This document shows positions 5,816 to 6,491 of a stretch of 6,491 bases of DNA, one piece after another. Position numbers and translations under genes: made by a program. The stretch spans positions 1 through 6,491 of the forward strand of contig CALESU010000036.1 in the NCBI GenBank assembly GCA_937914905.1. The letters are read 5' to 3'. Numbering within the stretch: position 1 is the stretch's first letter; each line of letters opens with the position of its first letter. Source of the stretch: an uncultured bacterium (GTDB lineage Bacteria > Patescibacteriota > Microgenomatia > UBA1406 > GWC2-37-13). The notes beneath the pieces are model-generated. The model did no database searches, was not told the DNA's origin, and was given only the letters and a program-made list of their open reading frames with translations.

Positions 5816-6491
5816 ATGAAAATCACAAAACTGCATTTTTTGAGACGAAAACATTTCCAGCTAAAAGGAACAGTAATCGTGGGAGGATTTATCATTGCAA
5901 CTCTTTTCATCTTCTTTTTTCTTCGCGAGTCGGGCGTTTGGTTTCAGGCTGAAGTGGGAGAAAACCCGGTCGCTTATTGGAAATTTGACGAGGGGCAAGG
6001 TCAAAGCACGAATGACACAACGGGAGGTGGAAACACAGGAACTCTTGGCGCTACTTCTGGCGCCGAAGCATCGGACCCCACATGGGCAAGTGAGGATATG
6101 TGCGTGAGCGGAAAGTGTCTCATGTTTGATGGAGATGATGATTACTTGGATATGGGTTCAGCCGCATCACTTCGTTTTTCATATAATGACCCATTCTCTG
6201 TAGCTGCCTGGGTTCGTTGGATTCCCAATGCGTCCAATCAGTATCCCATGATTGTGTCTCAGCAGGCTAATGCAAATAAGTTCAACTACGCAATGAATCT
6301 CGATGAAAGTACGGGAATACTCGGTTTTTCGGTCGGGGAGTCTAATGTTATATCCTATACGGCAGTTTCTACTGACTCGCTAACCGAAAGTAAATGGCAT
6401 TATGCAGTAGGTACGTATGATGGGACCACGGTAAAAATCTATGTTGACGGAATTCTCCAGCCTACGACCGCAACGTATGCGTCAGGAGCAA
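5816..6491 (+). CDS. Membrane-anchored LamG (concanavalin A-like) surface protein (3' end outside the window)
   Basis: A total of 225 codons are visible and the frame stays open to the window end. A basic start (KITKLHFLRRKHFQLK) and a hydrophobic segment at about 18-36 (GTVIVGGFIIATLFIFFFL) form a membrane anchor or uncleaved signal; a cleaved signal (near WFQAEVG, 42-48) cannot be excluded. The outer part is a LamG/laminin-G-like jelly-roll domain: VAYWKFDEGQG (52-62), CLMFDGDDDYLDMG (101-114), FSVAAWVRW (127-135), WHYAVGTYDGTTVKIYVDG (194-212). Cys96 and Cys101 (CVSGKC) could form a disulphide. LamG domains bind carbohydrates or proteins, often with Ca2+; in CPR they occur in large surface or adhesion proteins, so this may be only the first domain. 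An in-frame ATG at 5792 would add eight residues (MCIYKSFL) and has TAGGG 9 nt upstream; I prefer 5816 but the choice is open. It may be a sortase substrate, which only its missing C-terminus could show. Confidence 0.85.
   Translation, partial: MKITKLHFLRRKHFQLKGTVIVGGFIIATLFIFFFLRESGVWFQAEVGENPVAYWKFDEGQGQSTNDTTGGGNTGTLGATSGAEASDPTWASEDMCVSGKCLMFDGDDDYLDMGSAASLRFSYNDPFSVAAWVRWIPNASNQYPMIVSQQANANKFNYAMNLDESTGILGFSVGESNVISYTAVSTDSLTESKWHYAVGTYDGTTVKIYVDGILQPTTATYASGA

Noticed and set aside
5629..5910. 93-codon minus-strand open frame across the nucleotidyltransferase end and LamG start
   Set aside because: It is antisense to two supported genes, with no domain or start signal.

Overview
The window looks like a piece of a bacterial chromosome from the Patescibacteria/Candidate Phyla Radiation, most likely a Microgenomates-type lineage. 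This is inferred from the gene set, not from a marker tree: a single-pass sortase, a membrane-anchored PEGA/beta-propeller protein, an MreB without visible MreC or MreD, a WecG/TagA-type glycosyltransferase coupled to a winged-helix/nucleotidyltransferase protein, and an anchored LamG protein. UGA is a normal stop here (the glycosyltransferase ends in TGA), which argues against the UGA=Gly code of Gracilibacteria and Absconditabacteria. Shine-Dalgarno sequences are weak or missing at almost every start.

Layout from left to right: (1) a minus-strand C39-type cysteine peptidase, cut by the window edge, with an N-terminal membrane anchor and a Pro/Thr linker; it is visibly richer in GC than the rest. 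(2) A gap of about 190 bp holding the peptidase leader and a probable extended -10 promoter for the next unit. (3) tRNA-Arg(CCU), with no encoded CCA, followed after only 28 nt by a sortase gene on the same strand. (4) A convergent minus-strand PEGA-domain protein, 6 bp from the sortase stop. (5) A 167-bp divergent promoter region. (6) An mreB-like gene in which the conserved Asp of the phosphate-2 loop reads Asn. (7) A 237-bp AT-rich gap with a duplicated three-part repeat. (8) A two-gene unit with an ATGA overlap: a GT26 glycosyltransferase, then a nucleotidyltransferase-fold protein. (9) The start of a LamG (concanavalin A-like) surface protein that runs off the right edge.

The common theme is the cell envelope. 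Five of the seven protein genes (sortase, PEGA, C39, LamG, WecG/TagA) act at or outside the membrane or on lipid-linked sugars, and MreB organises wall growth beneath it. The sortase could anchor surface proteins, and the GT26 enzyme could extend an undecaprenyl-linked glycan. No direct partnership between these genes is shown by the sequence. I see no CRISPR array, insertion sequence, phage gene or defence cassette. The best leads are the altered MreB active site and the duplicated motif block ahead of the glycosyltransferase.
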